Shown: one piece after another, positions 49,306-59,037 of the stretch
Position numbering within the stretch: the stretch's first letter is position 1
Layout: every line of letters starts with the position of its first letter
NCBI RefSeq assembly: GCF_007556605.1
Contig: NZ_VJND01000002.1
Coordinates: forward strand, 186,001 to 250,000
From: Tepidimonas sediminis
GTDB lineage: Bacteria; Pseudomonadota; Gammaproteobacteria; Burkholderiales; Burkholderiaceae_C
Length of the DNA stretch: 64,000 nt
Direction: 5' to 3'
Notes under the pieces: generated by a model
Databases searched by the model: none
What the model saw: the letters and a program-made list of their open reading frames with translations, nothing else
Told to the model about the DNA's origin: nothing
Translations under genes and position numbers: made by a program

Positions 49306-50485
49306 CACGTTGCGCGCGCTGCCGCGCACCGTCTGGCTGATCGGCCTGATCAGCCTCGTCAACGACACGGCCTCGGAACTGGTCTATCCGCTGGTGCCGC
49401 TGTTCCTGACCTCGGTGCTGATGGCCGGGCCGAAGGCGCTGGGCTTGATCGAGGGCATCGCCGAAGCCACCGCGGCGCTGCTCAAGCTGGTTTCCGGCGT
49501 GGCGGTGGATCGCACGCGCCGCAGCAAGCCGTGGATCGTCGTCGGCTACGCGCTGGCGGCGCTGGGCCGGCCGCTGATCGCGCTGGTGAGCAGCTGGCCG
49601 ACGCTGCTGGCGATCCGCTTCGCCGATCGCGTCGGCAAGGGGCTGCGCACCTCGCCGCGCGATGCGCTGCTGGCCGCGAGCGTCGGCCCGGACCGGCGCG
49701 GGCTGGCCTTCGGCATCCACCGCGCGATGGACAACGCCGGCGCGGTGCTGGGGCCGTTGCTGGCCGCCGCGCTGCTGGCCGCCGGCATGCCGCTGCGCGA
49801 CGTGCTGCTGTGGACGCTCGTGCCGGGCGTCCTGTGCGTGCTGCTGACGCTGGCGCTGCCGGAAGCCCGGGCGGCTGCGGCGCCCGTGGCTCCGTCGGCG
49901 CCGCGGCCTTCGCTCGCCGGCTGGGCGAGCCTGCCGCCGGGCTACCGGCGCTTTCTCGTGGTGGTGGGGCTGTTCACCATGGGCAACTCCTCCAACATGT
50001 TCCTGCTGCTGCGCGCCAGCGAACTCGGCGTGCCGCAGGCGCAGGTGCCGCTGCTGTGGGCGGCCGTCTCGGCCATCGCGATGCTGTTGTCGGCGCCGCT
50101 GTCGGGTCTGTCGGACCGCGTCGGCCGCCGCGCGCTGCTGCTGGCGGGCTACGGGGCCTACGCGCTGTTCTATCTGGTGCTGGGGCTGGCGGCGCCGGCG
50201 GGCGTGTGGCTGCTGCTGTGGTTCGGTTTCTACGGCGTGTTCCTCGCCGCCACCGAAGGGGTCGAGAAGGCGCTGGTCGCCGACCTGGCGACGCCCGAGC
50301 AGCGCGGCACCGCCTATGGATGGTTCAACATGACCGCCGGCACGATGCTGCTGCCGGCCTCGGCGCTGTTTGGCTGGCTGTACGAGCGCATCGGCGTGGC
50401 GGTGGCGTTCGGGTTTTCGGCCGGGTGCGCGCTGCTGGCGGCAGCGCTGCTTTGGCTGTGGGTGCCGCGACCGCCACGCGGTTGA
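49295..50485 (+). CDS. MFS transporter
   Basis: A 396-residue protein with twelve predicted helices. GVAVDRTRRSKPWIVVGYALAALGRPLIAL contains the loop 2-3 motif and FADRVGKGLRTSPRDALLAASV is a strong MFS signature. The repeated loop SGLSDRVGRRALLLAGY lies in the second half. Members of this subfamily are poorly characterised. It is translationally linked to the BASS gene. Confidence 0.87.
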   Translation: MMLDTLRALPRTVWLIGLISLVNDTASELVYPLVPLFLTSVLMAGPKALGLIEGIAEATAALLKLVSGVAVDRTRRSKPWIVVGYALAALGRPLIALVSSWPTLLAIRFADRVGKGLRTSPRDALLAASVGPDRRGLAFGIHRAMDNAGAVLGPLLAAALLAAGMPLRDVLLWTLVPGVLCVLLTLALPEARAAAAPVAPSAPRPSLAGWASLPPGYRRFLVVVGLFTMGNSSNMFLLLRASELGVPQAQVPLLWAAVSAIAMLLSAPLSGLSDRVGRRALLLAGYGAYALFYLVLGLAAPAGVWLLLWFGFYGVFLAATEGVEKALVADLATPEQRGTAYGWFNMTAGTMLLPASALFGWLYERIGVAVAFGFSAGCALLAAALLWLWVPRPPRG

Positions 50486-50530
50486 CCGCCGCCATGCAGC
50501 CAAAATGCAGCAGAAACCCTTCCGGCCACG

Positions 50531-50553
50531 AAAAAGCCCGCACGGAGGCGGGC
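50531..50553 (-). terminator. Intrinsic terminator of tRNA-Asn
   Basis: On the minus strand GCCCGC-CTCCGT-GCGGGC is followed by five T residues. It lies 18 bp beyond the CCA end of tRNA-Asn and points away from the convergent MFS gene. Confidence 0.85.
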
Positions 50554-50570
50554 CAAGTCGTCGATTTCGT

Positions 50571-50646
50571 TGGCTCCCCGACCTGGGCTCGAACCAGGGA
50601 CCTACGGATTAACAGTCCGGCGCTCTACCGACTGAGCTATCGGGGA
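50571..50646 (-). tRNA. tRNA-Asn (anticodon GTT)
   Basis: A 76-nt cloverleaf on the minus strand. It begins TCCCCGATAGCTCAG, has the anticodon loop CTGTTAA with GTT, the T arm GGTTCGAGCC and an encoded CCA. A TATAAT lies 15 bp upstream (50666-50661), a suitable -10, and an intrinsic terminator follows. No phage or element sits in this copy. Confidence 0.97.
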
Positions 50647-50806
50647 TCGGAAAGACTTCCATTATACATGACCGCGGCGCAGGGCCTGACGGGGCCGCGC
50701 GCGAGGGCGTCGCGGAGCGGACAGCCGGCGCTGGCAGCCAGACCGGTGCGCGCGTACGATGGCGCCCGGGCCGCCGACGCGGCCCGTCGCCGAAAGACCT
50801 GTCAGC

Positions 50807-52003
50807 ATGGATCTGCGTTTCACCCCTGAGGAAGAGGCCTTTCGCGCGGAGGTGCGAGCTTTCCTGCGCGACCATCTGCCCGCTGAGCTGGCTGCCAAGG
50901 TCCGGCAGGGCCTGCGGCTGACGCGCGACGACATGGCGCGCTGGCACGCCATCCTGCACGCGCGCGGCTGGCTGGCCGGCCATTGGCCGCGCGAATGGGG
51001 CGGTCCGGGCTGGGGGCCGGTGCAGCGCTTCATCTTCGAGCACGAATGCGCGCTGGCCGGCGCGCCGCGCATCGTGCCGTTTGGCGTGCACATGCTGGGG
51101 CCGGTGCTGATCCGCTACGGCACCGAGGAGCAGAAGCGCCACTGGCTGCCGCGCATCCTGGACGGGTCGGACTGGTGGTGCCAGGGCTATTCGGAGCCGG
51201 GGGCGGGGTCGGACTTGGCCTCGCTCAGGACCACCGCGGTGCGCGACGGCGATCACTACGTCGTCAACGGTCAGAAGACTTGGACGACGCTCGGACACTA
51301 CGCCAACCGGATGTTCTGCCTCGTGCGCACCGACCGCGACGCCAAGCCGCAGGAGGGCATCAGTTTCCTGTTGATCGACCTGGACAGCCCGGGCGTGGAG
51401 GTGCGGCCGATCCTCACGCTGGACGGCGAGCACGAGGTCAACGAGGTGTTCCTGACCGACGTGCGCGTGCCGGCGGACCGCCTGGTCGGCGCGGAGAACC
51501 AGGGCTGGACGATCGCCAAGTACCTGTTGACCTACGAGCGCACCAACCTCGCCGGCATCGGCTTTTCGGTGGCGGGGCTGGAGCGGCTCAAGGTCATCGC
51601 GCGTGCCGTGCACAAGGGCGGCCGGCCGCTGATCGAGGAGCCGCTGTTCGCCGCGCGGCTGGCGCGCGTGGAAATCGAGCTGGACAACCTCAAGACCACC
51701 AACCTGCGCGTGCTGGCGGCGGTGGCCGGTGGCGGTGCGCCGGGGCCGCAGAGTTCGCTGCTCAAGATCCTGGGCACGCAGGTGCGGCAGGAGATCCTGA
51801 GCCTGACGCGCCGCGCCATGGGGCCGTACGCGCTGCCGTGGATCGAGGAGGCGCTGACGCTGGAGGGCGCCGACCAGGCACTCGGCCCGCCGGGAGCGGC
51901 CACCGCGGCGCTGCAGTATTTCAACCACCGCAAGCTGTCGATCTTCGGCGGCTCCAACGAGATCCAGAAGAACATCATCGCCAAGGCGGTGCTGGGGCTG
52001 TGA
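50807..52003 (+). CDS. Acyl-CoA dehydrogenase, large subunit of a two-subunit (PimC-like) enzyme
   Basis: A 398-residue ACAD. The N-terminal helical domain begins MDLRFTPEEEAFRAEVRAFL. The FAD/substrate segment CQGYSEPGAGSDLASLRT and GQKTWTTLGHYANRMFCLVRTD follow, and IFGGSNEIQKNIIAKAVLG closes the chain. The pattern and the partner gene 15 bp downstream match heterodimeric dehydrogenases such as pimeloyl-CoA dehydrogenase PimC/PimD or steroid side-chain FadE pairs. The real substrate is not evident. Nothing else for acyl-CoA breakdown is nearby. Confidence 0.88.
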   Translation: MDLRFTPEEEAFRAEVRAFLRDHLPAELAAKVRQGLRLTRDDMARWHAILHARGWLAGHWPREWGGPGWGPVQRFIFEHECALAGAPRIVPFGVHMLGPVLIRYGTEEQKRHWLPRILDGSDWWCQGYSEPGAGSDLASLRTTAVRDGDHYVVNGQKTWTTLGHYANRMFCLVRTDRDAKPQEGISFLLIDLDSPGVEVRPILTLDGEHEVNEVFLTDVRVPADRLVGAENQGWTIAKYLLTYERTNLAGIGFSVAGLERLKVIARAVHKGGRPLIEEPLFAARLARVEIELDNLKTTNLRVLAAVAGGGAPGPQSSLLKILGTQVRQEILSLTRRAMGPYALPWIEEALTLEGADQALGPPGAATAALQYFNHRKLSIFGGSNEIQKNIIAKAVLGL

Positions 52004-52018
52004 CGGGAGGCAGGGGCG

Positions 52019-53164
52019 ATGGATTTCACGCTTTCGGACGACCAGCGCATGCTGGCCGACACCTTGGGGCGCTACCTCGCCGAGCGCTACCCGATCGCGC
52101 GCCGCCACGCCGCGGCGGTCAGTCCCCTGGGCTACGATGCCGAAGTCTGGGCCGCTCTGGTGGAGCTGGGGGCGGTGGCGGCGCTGCTGCCCCCGGAGGT
52201 CGACGGGCTGGGCGGCGGTGGCGTCGACATCATGGTCGTCTTTGAGCAGGCCGGCCGGGCGCTCGTGCAGGAGCCGCTGCTGGGCGCGCTGATGGTGGGC
52301 CAGACGCTGGCCCGTGCCGAGCAACCGGCGCGCTGGCGGCCGCTGCTGCAGCGGTTGCAGGAGGGGGCGGTGGTGGCGCTGGCGCACGGCGAGCCCGACG
52401 CCCACCACGAGCCGTGGCACGTGGCCACGGTGGCGCAGCGCGACCCGGGCGGCTGGGTGCTGGACGGGCACAAGGCGGTGGTGCCGTTCGGCGCGCAGGC
52501 GGCTGGCTGGCTGGTCAGTGCGCGCCTCAGCGGCGCAGTGCGCGACCCGGCCGGGCTGGCGCTGTTCTGGGTGCCGCGCGAGACACCCGGCGTGCGCCTG
52601 CGCGACGTGCGCCGCGTCGACGGCGGGCGCGCCGCCGAGCTGTGGCTGCCCGCGGTGCAGCTCGGCCCCGAGGCGCTGGTGGCCGGCCCGGCGCACGCCG
52701 CCGAGGCCCTGGCCTGGGGGCTGGACGTCGGCACGCTGGCGCTGTGCGCCGAGGCGCTGGGTGCGATGGAGGTTGCCTTCGAGCAGACACGGCAGTACCT
52801 GCAGACGCGCCGTCAGTTCGGCCGGCCGATCGGCAGCTTCCAGGCCCTGCAGCACCGCATGGTCGATCTGTGGATGGCGCTGGAGCAGACGCGTTCAGCC
52901 GTGATCAACGCGGCGGCCGCGTTGGAGGAGCCCGACGTGCGCGTGCGCGGCCGCGCACTGGCGGCGGCCAAGGTCACCGTCGGGCGTCACGGCACGCACC
53001 TGGCCGAGGAAGCGATCCAGCTGCACGGCGGCATCGGCATGACGTGGGAGCTGCCGCTGGCGCACTACGCCAAGCGGCTGGTGCTGATCGACCACGAGCT
53101 CGGCGACGAGGACCATCACCTGGCGCGCTACATCGCGCTGAGCCGCGCGCTGGAAGCGGAGTGA
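52019..53164 (+). CDS. Acyl-CoA dehydrogenase, small subunit (PimD-like)
   Basis: A 381-residue ACAD starting MDFTLSDDQRMLADTLGRYLAERYP. It keeps RRQFGRPIGSFQALQHRMVDLWMALEQTRSAV and AIQLHGGIGMTWELPLAHYAKRL, the C-terminal ACAD signature. The middle region is degenerate compared with the large subunit, as in the non-catalytic subunits of heterodimeric enzymes. It is co-transcribed with the large subunit. Confidence 0.88.
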   Translation: MDFTLSDDQRMLADTLGRYLAERYPIARRHAAAVSPLGYDAEVWAALVELGAVAALLPPEVDGLGGGGVDIMVVFEQAGRALVQEPLLGALMVGQTLARAEQPARWRPLLQRLQEGAVVALAHGEPDAHHEPWHVATVAQRDPGGWVLDGHKAVVPFGAQAAGWLVSARLSGAVRDPAGLALFWVPRETPGVRLRDVRRVDGGRAAELWLPAVQLGPEALVAGPAHAAEALAWGLDVGTLALCAEALGAMEVAFEQTRQYLQTRRQFGRPIGSFQALQHRMVDLWMALEQTRSAVINAAAALEEPDVRVRGRALAAAKVTVGRHGTHLAEEAIQLHGGIGMTWELPLAHYAKRLVLIDHELGDEDHHLARYIALSRALEAE

Positions 53165-53168
53165 GCGC

Positions 53169-54041
53169 ATGCGCCGCGCGCGCCTGGCGGGCTGGCTCGC
53201 GGCGGCGCTGGCCGCGCTGTGGCTGGCCGGCTGCGGCGTCGTGACGCTGACCTACCCGCGGCTGCCGACGATCGCGCTGTGGCAGCTGGACAGCCTGTGG
53301 GATCTGGACGAGGTGCAGCACCGCGGCGTGGCCGAGGCGCTGCGACGCTGGCATGAGTGGCACCGGCACGGGCAGCTGCCGGCGCTGGCCGAGCTGCTGG
53401 TGCGCTGGCAGCGGCTGGCCGCCGGCACGCCGGATGCGGCCGCCGTCTGCCGCGAGGGCGAGGCGCTGCGCGCGCTGCTGCGCGAGGCTGGCGAGCGCAC
53501 CGTGGACGATCTGGCGCGCTGGCTGCCGACGCCGACCGACGCGCAGCTGGCGCATTGGCAGCGCCGCCTTGCCGAGAGGGATGAGGAGTGGCGGCGCGAC
53601 TGGGGCGACCCCGACCCGGACCGCGGGCTGCGGTTGCGCCGCACGCGCGAGCGGCTGGAGATGTTCTACGGCCGGCTCGACGACGCCCAGCGCCGCTGGC
53701 TGCGCGACCGGCTGGCGGCCAGCCCCTATCGGCCGGATCTCGCCTGGGCCGAGCGCCAGCGCCGCCAGGCCGACTGGCTCGACACCGCACGCCGTCTGCG
53801 CGGGCTCGACTCCGCGGCGGCGCGCGCCGAGGTGCGGGCGCTGTGGGCGCGCACGTGGCGCTCGCCCGACCCGGCGCTCGCGGCCTGGCAGGACGAGGCG
53901 TGGGCGCAGGGCTGTGCGTGGCTGGCGGACTGGCACGCGCGCGCCACGCCGGCGCAGCGCGAGCGCGCCGTCGCCCAGCTGCAGGCCTGGGAGCGCGAGC
54001 TGCGCGCGCTGGCCGGCGGCAACGGCCCCAACGGCCGCTGA
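53169..54041 (+). CDS. DUF6279 family lipoprotein
   Basis: A 290-residue protein with a lipobox (LWLAGC, lipidated Cys near residue 22) followed by a mature part rich in Trp, Arg and Leu. LPTIALWQLDSLWDLDEVQ and the regular amphipathic helices after it match DUF6279, an all-helical proteobacterial lipoprotein family of unknown function. It starts 4 bp after the ACAD small subunit, and its end faces the groEL terminator. Confidence 0.85.
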   Translation: MRRARLAGWLAAALAALWLAGCGVVTLTYPRLPTIALWQLDSLWDLDEVQHRGVAEALRRWHEWHRHGQLPALAELLVRWQRLAAGTPDAAAVCREGEALRALLREAGERTVDDLARWLPTPTDAQLAHWQRRLAERDEEWRRDWGDPDPDRGLRLRRTRERLEMFYGRLDDAQRRWLRDRLAASPYRPDLAWAERQRRQADWLDTARRLRGLDSAAARAEVRALWARTWRSPDPALAAWQDEAWAQGCAWLADWHARATPAQRERAVAQLQAWERELRALAGGNGPNGR

Positions 54042-54071
54042 GTGCGCTCCCCGATCTGCCCGCCCCCAAGC

Positions 54072-54104
54072 AAAAAGACCGCCGGGGTCGCCCCCGACGG
54101 TCTT
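54072..54104 (-). terminator. Intrinsic terminator of groSL
   Basis: A 13-bp stem with one mismatch (AAGACCG...CGGTCTT, 4-nt loop) is followed on the minus strand by further T residues. It lies about 40 bp beyond the groL stop. Confidence 0.9.
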
Positions 54105-54141
54105 GCGCATGGTGGTGTGCTCAGCGTGCGTCAGCCGCCGA

Positions 54142-55794
<1,653 letters not shown>

Positions 55795-55847
55795 TCAGAA
55801 ATGGAAAAGGGTTTGGATCGCGATGCAGGGTTGCGCGCCGCGCCGGA

Positions 55848-56138
55848 TCACTTCTCGATCACGGCGAACAGGTCGTCTTCCTTCATCACCAGCAGCTCCT
55901 CGCCGTCGACCTTGACGGTCTGGCCGCTGTACTTGCCGAACAGCACACGGTCGCCGACCTTGACGCTCAGCGGCTTGGTCTCGCCCTTGTCATTGGTCTT
56001 GCCGGGGCCGACGGCGATCACCTCACCTTGGTCCGGCTTCTCGGCCGCGTTGTCCGGGATCACGATGCCCGAGGCGGTCTTGGTTTCGTTTTCCAGACGC
56101 TTGACGATCACGCGATCGGCGAGAGGACGAAGCTTCAT
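55848..56138 (-). CDS. groS: 10-kDa co-chaperonin GroES
   Basis: A 96-residue protein starting [29 protein letters not shown], with the mobile loop around KTASGIVI and the C-terminal [18 protein letters not shown]. It is first gene of the groSL operon, with a CIRCE-type operator about 85 bp upstream. Confidence 0.98.
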   Translation of the reverse strand: MKLRPLADRVIVKRLENETKTASGIVIPDNAAEKPDQGEVIAVGPGKTNDKGETKPLSVKVGDRVLFGKYSGQTVKVDGEELLVMKEDDLFAVIEK

Positions 56139-56222
56139 GGGATCTCCTGTCGTGTCGGACGAGATGAGAAAAGTCTTCAGGAAGGGCGGTGCGGGCCGAC
56201 CAGCCGGGCTCAGCCACGGTTG

Positions 56223-56249
56223 TTAGCACTCACCGCCTGCGAGTGCTAA
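56223..56249. promoter_or_regulatory. CIRCE operator (HrcA-binding) of groSL
   Basis: TTAGCACTC-N9-GAGTGCTAA is a perfect copy of the CIRCE inverted repeat. It implies repression by HrcA, whose gene is outside the window. Its upstream end shares one base with the -10 of the groSL promoter. Confidence 0.97.
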
Positions 56250-56277
56250 TCATAAGGGTTGGGCGAGCGCTTTTCAA
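56249..56277 (-). promoter_or_regulatory. groSL promoter
   Basis: On the minus strand TTGAAA (56277-56272), a 17-bp spacer and TATGAT (56254-56249) form a good sigma-70 promoter. The string CTTGAAA is also a sigma-32 -35 core, but the matching CCCCAT-type -10 is weak (CCCTTATGA). CIRCE starts directly at the -10. Confidence 0.85.
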
Positions 56278-56307
56278 GGGCCCCGGTCCGGCGGGTCGGG
56301 CGGCGGC

Positions 56308-56637
56308 TCAGGCCGCCGGTGGTCGCGCCGTCTGCTGGCGCACCCAGGCGGCGTAGCCGTCGCTGGCCTCGATCGGCGCGCGCCAGATGGCCGGCAGGCG
56401 GTAAGGATGCCGCGCGGCGATGAAGTCGCGCAGCGCCGGCCAGTCGGTTGCGCGCGCCTTGGCCAGCAGCCGCCACTCGGCGTCGTGCTGCACGGCGCCG
56501 TCCCACTCGTAGACGCTGGCGATGGCGTGCAGCTGCACGCAGGCGGCCAGCCGTGCGCGCACCAGCGCTTCGGCCAGGGCGCGCGCGCCGGCCTCGTCGG
56601 GCAGCGTCGTGAAGACCGCGATCAGCGTGTCGTCCAT
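56308..56637 (-). CDS. cutA: Divalent-cation tolerance protein CutA
   Basis: A 109-residue small trimeric protein. [35 protein letters not shown] and YEWDGAVQHDAEWRLLAKA are CutA1 signatures. The start is the ATG at 56637; an upstream in-frame ATG at 56670 would add 11 residues without family support. It is read in the same direction as the groSL operon but from its own position upstream of it. Confidence 0.93.
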   Translation of the reverse strand: MDDTLIAVFTTLPDEAGARALAEALVRARLAACVQLHAIASVYEWDGAVQHDAEWRLLAKARATDWPALRDFIAARHPYRLPAIWRAPIEASDGYAAWVRQQTARPPAA

Positions 56638-56745
56638 GGGGGTGACAGGGGAGGGCGAGACGGGCGCCATGGTAGCCGAACCGGAGGCTGGGGACGGCAA
56701 CCCCACCGCGGCCCGCGTCGGGGCATCGTGGCAGACGCGGCACGC

Positions 56746-56770
56746 AAAAAGGCCCCCTCACGGGCGGGCC
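56746..56770 (-). terminator. Original tRNA-Met terminator, stranded by the insertion
   Basis: On the minus strand GGCCC-N10-GGGCC is followed by five T residues. It lies 17 bp beyond the displaced tRNA-Met 3' end (attL). It would have terminated the tRNA before integration; the intact tRNA is now 7 kb away. The 150 bp between it and cutA hold nothing else recognisable. Confidence 0.65.
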
Positions 56771-56786
56771 AAGTGGTTGGTCGTCA

Positions 56787-56835
56787 TGGTGGCGCTTCAG
56801 GGACTCGAACCCAGGACCTGCGGATTATGATTCCG
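56787..56835 (-). repeat. attL: displaced 3' part of tRNA-Met
   Basis: These 49 bp repeat the CCA end, acceptor 3' strand, T arm, variable loop and anticodon loop of the intact tRNA-Met at 63804. They break off after the 5' side of the anticodon stem. One base differs (56813 A versus 63830 C), which makes a T-T mismatch in the T stem of the remnant. This is the original chromosomal 3' end separated from its tRNA by integration. Confidence 0.9.
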
Positions 56836-56903
56836 CTCATCAAGGTATTCCTTCCCATTCCACGCTGTTGATAGAATCCATGGAAATCAGGCACTTGTAC
56901 GAT

Positions 56904-56916
56904 GCTGCACTGCAGC
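56904..56916. promoter_or_regulatory. Palindromic operator-like site upstream of the integrase
   Basis: GCTGCACTGCAGC, a perfect 6-1-6 palindrome, lies about 110 bp before the integrase gene. The same palindrome with T at the centre (GCTGCATTGCAGC) lies upstream of the element's small HTH gene at 59602, so both may bind one regulator. The surrounding attL-to-integrase gap is AT-richer than the host DNA. Confidence 0.5.
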
Positions 56917-56946
56917 ACGTGTTGATCAGTTTGCCGCTAGTTTGAG

Positions 56947-56974
56947 CAAAAGTGGCTACATGGTGGCTACATGG
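56947..56974 (+). repeat. Left terminal repeat, probable integrase arm sites
   Basis: A 28-bp block (CAAAA, one base, then TGGCTACATGG twice in tandem) recurs at 63721-63748 in the same orientation with one mismatch. The tandem 11-mers near each end of the element look like arm-type binding sites of the tyrosine integrase. Confidence 0.7.
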
Positions 56975-57023
56975 AACTCATATCGTGAAATCATCTTGCA
57001 GCTGACGGAATTGGGGGTGCAAC

Positions 57024-58322
57024 ATGACCGCAAGGGTGCGACTCACGGCTGGCCGCGTGGCCGCCTTCACCTGCCCGCCTGGGCAGACTCAGGCCTTCCT
57101 GCGCGACTCGGAGGTGCCGACGCTGGCGCTGCGCGCCACGCCTGCCGGGGCGAAGTCCTACGTGTTCGAAGCGAAGCTGCAGCGCCGCACGGTGCGCGTG
57201 ACCATCGGCGACCCTGCGCACTGGACGATCGAGGCCGCCCGCGCCCGTGCGCGCGAGCTCGCGGCGCTGTTGGATCGCGGTATCGACCCGCGCGAGGAAG
57301 CTAGGCGTCAGCAGCAGCAGCGCGAAGCCGAGCGCGCCCGCCAGCAGGCCGCCCAGGCCTGCGCCCTGGACGTGTGGCAACGCTACTGCGAGGAGCGCCG
57401 CCGCGCCTGGGGCGAGCGTCACTACGCCGACCACGTCAAACTCGCGCGTGCCGGTGGCGATCCGGTGCGCCGTGGCAAAGGCACCCTGGCTGCCGGGCCG
57501 CTGTATCAGCTGCTGAACCGGCCGCTGGCGCAACTGGACGCCGCGACGGTGGAGCGCTGGGCTGCCAAGCATGCCGCCGAGCGCCCGACCGTGGCGCGGC
57601 TGTGCCTGCGCCTGCTGGGGGTGTTCATGAACTGGTGCCGCGCGCATCCCGACTACCGCCACGCCATGCCGGATGGCAACCCCGCCAAGAGCAGGCGCGC
57701 CCGCGAGGCGCTGGGCAGCCCGCAAGCCAAGACCGACGCCCTGCTGCGCGAGCAGCTGCGCCCGTGGTTCGAGGCCGTGCGCACGCAAGACCCGGCGGTC
57801 AGCGCCTACCTTCAGGCCCTGCTGCTGACCGGCGCGCGCCCAGGCGAGCTGCTGCAGCTGCGCTGGTCGGACGTGGATTTCCAATGGAAGAGCCTGACCA
57901 TCCGCGACAAGGTGGAGGGCGAGCGCACCATTCCCTTGACGCCCTACGTGGCCGCGCTGCTGGCCGGTCTTCCCCGCCGCGGCCCCTACGTCTTCATGAG
58001 CGGCAAGACCGACGGCCCGATTGCGCCGCCGAATCACGCCGCCACCCGGGTCTGCAGGCTGGCAGGCGTCCCGCCCGTCACCCTTCACGGCCTGCGCCGC
58101 AGTTTTAAGAGCCTGTCCGAATGGGTGGAGGTGCCCGTAGGCGTGACGGCGCAGATCATGGGCCACAAGCCCAGCGCCACCGCCGAAAAGCACTACACCG
58201 TGCGGCCTCTGGACTTGCTGGCGAAGTGGCACGTCAAGATCGAGGGCTGGATTCTGGAGCAAGCCGGAATCGAGCAGCCCAGCGCCGAGGATGCCGCCCA
58301 GCGGCTGCGCGTGGTGGCGTGA
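57024..58322 (+). CDS. Tyrosine recombinase/integrase
   Basis: A 432-residue phage-type integrase. An N-terminal arm-binding DUF4102-like domain (about 1-95, with LALRATPAGAKSYVFEAKLQ) is followed by a core-binding SAM-like domain (about 115-215) and the catalytic domain. Catalytic residues are R272 (TGARPGELLQLRW), H355 and R358 (HGLRRSFKS), H381 (MGHKPSATAEKHY) and the nucleophile Y391. GGGGGTG precedes the ATG. It lies 188 bp from attL and catalyses integration at tRNA-Met. Confidence 0.95.
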   Translation: MTARVRLTAGRVAAFTCPPGQTQAFLRDSEVPTLALRATPAGAKSYVFEAKLQRRTVRVTIGDPAHWTIEAARARARELAALLDRGIDPREEARRQQQQREAERARQQAAQACALDVWQRYCEERRRAWGERHYADHVKLARAGGDPVRRGKGTLAAGPLYQLLNRPLAQLDAATVERWAAKHAAERPTVARLCLRLLGVFMNWCRAHPDYRHAMPDGNPAKSRRAREALGSPQAKTDALLREQLRPWFEAVRTQDPAVSAYLQALLLTGARPGELLQLRWSDVDFQWKSLTIRDKVEGERTIPLTPYVAALLAGLPRRGPYVFMSGKTDGPIAPPNHAATRVCRLAGVPPVTLHGLRRSFKSLSEWVEVPVGVTAQIMGHKPSATAEKHYTVRPLDLLAKWHVKIEGWILEQAGIEQPSAEDAAQRLRVVA

Positions 58323-58337
58323 CGATACAAGTCTGGA

Positions 58338-58343
58338 TATACT
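58338..58343 (+). promoter_or_regulatory. -10 element of the toxin-antitoxin pair
   Basis: TATACT lies only 6 bp before the GTG start of the toxin gene, which suggests a leaderless mRNA. No clear -35 is visible because the integrase stop is 16 bp upstream. Confidence 0.45.
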
Positions 58344-58349
58344 GCCGAC

Positions 58350-58667
58350 GTGAAACCGCTGGTCTTCCTGGGCGATGCGCTGCGCCGCCTGCGCGACTTT
58401 CCTGAGGGTGCGCGGCACGATGCCGGTTATCAGCTGCACCGCGTGCAGTGCGGCGAGCAGCCCAGCGACTTCAAACCCATGCCAGAGGTCGGGCCGGGAG
58501 TGGAGGAGCTGCGCGTCTGGGACGCCAGCGGCACCTACCGGGTCATCTATGTGGCGCGCGTGGCGCGGGCCGTCTACGTGCTGCACGCTTTCCAGAAAAA
58601 GACCCAGCGCACCGCCCGCGCCGATATCGAGCTGGCGCGCCAGCGTTACCGCGAGATAGGAGGTTGA
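58350..58667 (+). CDS. HigB/Gp49-like (RelE superfamily) toxin
   Basis: A 105-residue basic protein starting at a GTG (KPLVFLGDALRRLRDFPEGARHDAGYQLHRVQ). The RelE/ParE-fold Gp49 family signatures VEELRVWDASGTYRVIYVARV and the end FQKKTQRTARADIELARQRYREI are clear. Such proteins cleave mRNA at the ribosome (family knowledge). The toxin precedes its antitoxin, as in higBA, with 2 bp between them. Confidence 0.88.
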   Translation: MKPLVFLGDALRRLRDFPEGARHDAGYQLHRVQCGEQPSDFKPMPEVGPGVEELRVWDASGTYRVIYVARVARAVYVLHAFQKKTQRTARADIELARQRYREIGG

Positions 58668-58669
58668 AC

Positions 58670-58954
58670 ATGACCGCCGAGACCTACGCCAGCGTCTGGG
58701 ATGCGCTGGCCGATTCGCCAGAGCAGGCTGCCAACCTGCGCGCCCGGGCTGAGCTGATGGATGCCATTGCGGCCCACGTGCGCCGCCATGGTTGGACACA
58801 GGCCGAGGCCGCGCGCCGCTGTGGCGTCACCCAGCCCCGCATGAATGACCTGCTGCGCGGGCGGCTGAGCCGCTTTTCTCTGGACGCCCTGGTCAACCTG
58901 GCCACCGTCGCCGGGCTGCGCGTGCAAATCGAGACCTGCGAGGCCGCCCCGTGA
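58670..58954 (+). CDS. HigA-type (XRE family) antitoxin
   Basis: A 94-residue protein with an XRE helix-turn-helix (HGWTQAEAARRCGVTQPRMNDLLRGRLSRFSLDALVNLATVAGLRVQI). A perfect AGGAGG ribosome site 6 nt before the ATG suggests stronger translation than the leaderless-looking toxin. It binds the toxin and probably represses the pair. Confidence 0.88.
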   Translation: MTAETYASVWDALADSPEQAANLRARAELMDAIAAHVRRHGWTQAEAARRCGVTQPRMNDLLRGRLSRFSLDALVNLATVAGLRVQIETCEAAP

Positions 58955-59037
58955 GCGCCGATTGCGCGACTGGCCGGACGCTGGCCGCATAACAAACGCC
59001 ACGCCGGGGCGCAATCCGGCGGTAAGGGGGGGTGCGA

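Noticed and set aside
56522-56871. Open frames running through the tRNA-Met remnant and ending LQGLEPRTCGL
   Set aside because: They translate the antisense of a tRNA fragment; this peptide string is a well-known artefact of tRNA genes.
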